Of a DNA stretch of 64,000 nucleotides, positions 62,838 to 64,000 are shown piece by piece. How positions within the stretch are numbered: position 1 is the stretch's first letter; each line of letters starts with the position of its first letter. The stretch covers positions 62,001 through 126,000 of the forward strand of contig NZ_FTMD01000009.1 of NCBI RefSeq assembly GCF_900156155.1, in the 5' to 3' direction. Source of the DNA: Aromatoleum tolulyticum. Lineage in GTDB: Bacteria > Pseudomonadota > Gammaproteobacteria > Burkholderiales > Rhodocyclaceae. Both the position numbers and the translations under genes were made by a program. The notes under the pieces are model-generated. The model made no database searches, had not been told where the DNA came from, and saw nothing but the letters and a program-made list of their open reading frames with translations.

Positions 62838-63515
62838 ATGACCGAGCGCCGCGCCTGGTTCCTCACCGGAACCGATACCGAAATCGGCAAGACCTTCGTG
62901 ACCTGCGCCCTGCTCCACGCCGCGCGCGCGGCCGGCCACAGCGCGGTCGGGATGAAGCCCATCGCCGCCGGCGCCGACCTCGTCGATGGCGAGCGCGTCA
63001 ATGAAGACGCCGCGCGGATCCGCGCCGCCGGCAGCTTCGATCCAGGCCTGCGGGTACTGAACCCGTACTGCCTCGCGAGCCCGATCGCCCCCCACATCGC
63101 CGCCGCCGAGGAAGGCGTCCGCATCGAACCCGCACGCATCCTGCGCGCCTTCGAGGAACTCGCCGTACGCGCCGACGTTATCATCGTCGAAGGCGTCGGC
63201 GGCTTCCGCGTCCCGCTCGACGAGCGCTACGACACCGCAGACCTCGCCGTGGACTTCGCGCTGCCGGTGATCCTCGTCGTCGGCATGCGCCTGGGCTGCA
63301 TCAACCACGCACTGCTCACGGTCGACGCGCTCGCGGCGCGCGGCCTGCGCCTCGCCGGCTGGATCGCGAACCGCGTCGATCCCGCGATGCTGCGTTTCGA
63401 TGAAAACCTCGCGGCCCTGCAGGCCAGGATTCCCGCCCCCCTGCTGGGAGTCGTCCCGCACGTCCCGGACGGAGATCCGGCGAAGGCCGCTGGCGCGCTG
63501 CGATTGCCGGACTGA
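62838..63515 (+). CDS. bioD: Dethiobiotin synthase
   Basis: BioD (225 aa) closes the ureido ring of DAPA with CO2 and ATP. The P-loop is LTGTDTEIGKTFVTC near residue 10; GMKPIAAGAD and VEGVGGFRVPLDE are also typical. ATG 62838 (MTERRAW) matches the family start; ATG 62826 lies in the palindrome arm and adds four residues. No ribosome site is evident before either. It is separated from bioC by the palindromic element, unlike the tight spacing of bioA-F-H-C. bioB is not in this window. Confidence 0.93.
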   Translation: MTERRAWFLTGTDTEIGKTFVTCALLHAARAAGHSAVGMKPIAAGADLVDGERVNEDAARIRAAGSFDPGLRVLNPYCLASPIAPHIAAAEEGVRIEPARILRAFEELAVRADVIIVEGVGGFRVPLDERYDTADLAVDFALPVILVVGMRLGCINHALLTVDALAARGLRLAGWIANRVDPAMLRFDENLAALQARIPAPLLGVVPHVPDGDPAKAAGALRLPD

Positions 63516-63604
63516 GCCTGCCGCGCGTCGCCTCCCTCAGGGCGATCGCATGAATGCGCCGGTTGTCAGATCGCTTTGGGAATTGTTCGTGGAAACACGG
63601 GTTC

Positions 63605-63699
63605 GTAGGGCGGGAGCAGCGAAGCGTATCCCGCCAATCCAGCAGCCGGAATCTGCCGACCGCCGCGTGGCGGGATGCGCTGCGCTCCTCGCACCCTAC
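63605..63699. repeat. REP/MITE-like palindromic element
   Basis: Two 31-bp arms in inverted orientation (63605-63635 and 63669-63699) match at 26 of 31 positions, each starting GTAGGG at the outer end and ending CCCGCC inside, with a 33-bp centre. It lies in the bioD-spoU gap. The right arm shares 22 identical bases with 27257-27278 upstream of narK1, so it belongs to a dispersed family. Confidence 0.8.
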
Positions 63700-63734
63700 A
63701 CCGGTTCGTGGGCTTGCCCTGCCGCCGCCCCCGG

Positions 63735-64000
63735 CTACGTCCGTCCACCAGCACCCTGCTGGCGCACCTGCTCGAACAGGCAGATTGCCGCGGCTGCACC
63801 GACGTTCAGCGACTCGACCGCTCCGGGCATCGGGATCACCACCAGCCCGCTCGCCAGCGCCGCGACCTCGGCCGACAGACCCTGCCCTTCCGCCCCGAAC
63901 AGCCACGCGACCGGCCCGCGCAGATCGCACTCATACAGCGGCCGCGCCCCCGCGCCGAGGCCCGTTGCGAGGATCTGCCCCGGATAGCCGCGCAGCACCT
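63735..64000 (-). CDS. SpoU-family (TrmH-like) RNA 2'-O-methyltransferase, C-terminal part
   Basis: Only the last 88 or so codons are in the window; the start lies beyond the right edge. The knotted SAM-binding motifs of SPOUT methyltransferases are clear: VAWLFGAEGQGLS and VVIPMPGAVESLNVGAAAAICLFE. The stop is TAG at 63735-63737. It could be TrmH, RlmB or a related paralogue; the visible part does not decide which RNA is modified. Confidence 0.88.
   Translation of the reverse strand, partial: VLRGYPGQILATGLGAGARPLYECDLRGPVAWLFGAEGQGLSAEVAALASGLVVIPMPGAVESLNVGAAAAICLFEQVRQQGAGGRT

Noticed and set aside
1-64000. tRNA, rRNA, CRISPR arrays, transposases and prophage genes
   Set aside because: None was recognised. 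The only repeats are the short palindromic and tandem elements listed; a covariance-model search could still find small RNAs that I cannot see by eye.

Overview
The window is high-GC chromosomal DNA, about 64 kb, coding on both strands. Gene content (SOS imuA-imuB-dnaE2 genes, narK1K2GHJI-XL, RegBA-type regulators, clade I nosZ with nosRDFYL, bioAFHCD) and protein character suggest a denitrifying betaproteobacterium of the Thauera/Azoarcus (Rhodocyclales) type. This placement is inference; there is no rRNA gene in the window.

Layout. 1-1.9 kb: the end of a peptide-type ABC ATPase gene, then slyD and bcp. 2-15.6 kb: lexA-imuA-imuB, a MATE exporter, an M61 peptidase, a 111-bp tandem repeat with DnaA-box-like motifs, a large CHASE hybrid histidine kinase, and dnaE2. 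Both lexA and dnaE2 carry perfect CTGT-N8-ACAG LexA boxes, so the mutasome is one regulon in two places; at dnaE2 the box covers the start codon. 15.6-25 kb: a PAS-GGDEF cyclase, a pabB-pabC fusion, a small Cys-rich unknown, metY, a pterin dehydratase and a giant DUF748 protein. 25.2-27.2 kb: a hemerythrin / DUF2249 / NnrS-like operon. 27.4-40.6 kb: the nitrate respiration operon narK1-narK2-narG-narH-narJ-narI followed by narX-narL and a small membrane protein. 40.6-52.2 kb: regA-regB divergent from nosZ, then nosR-(144-aa membrane protein)-nosD-nosF-nosY-nosL, two small unknown genes and a c-type cytochrome lipoprotein. 52.5-54.5 kb: rubrerythrin, rubredoxin and rubredoxin reductase. 54.6-58.5 kb: aroG-serB, an M14 peptidase and yaaA. 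58.6-63.5 kb: bioA-F-H-C-D, with a 183-bp palindromic element between bioC and bioD. The right edge cuts a SpoU-family RNA methyltransferase gene.

How it works together. Nitrate is imported by NarK1/NarK2, reduced by NarGHI (matured by NarJ) and sensed by NarX-NarL. N2O is reduced by NosZ, with NosR supplying electrons and NosDFYL handling copper and sulfur for the CuZ site. Three promoters (hemerythrin operon, nosZ, nosR) each have a 9/10 FNR/Dnr-type box whose centre lies about 41.5 bp before the predicted start of transcription, which points to one anaerobic regulator. The least explained signals are the three 15-bp repeats in the nosZ leader, the bioC-bioD palindrome, the DnaA-box-like tandem repeat, the ACTAGT palindrome before narK1 and the small gene pair after nosL.
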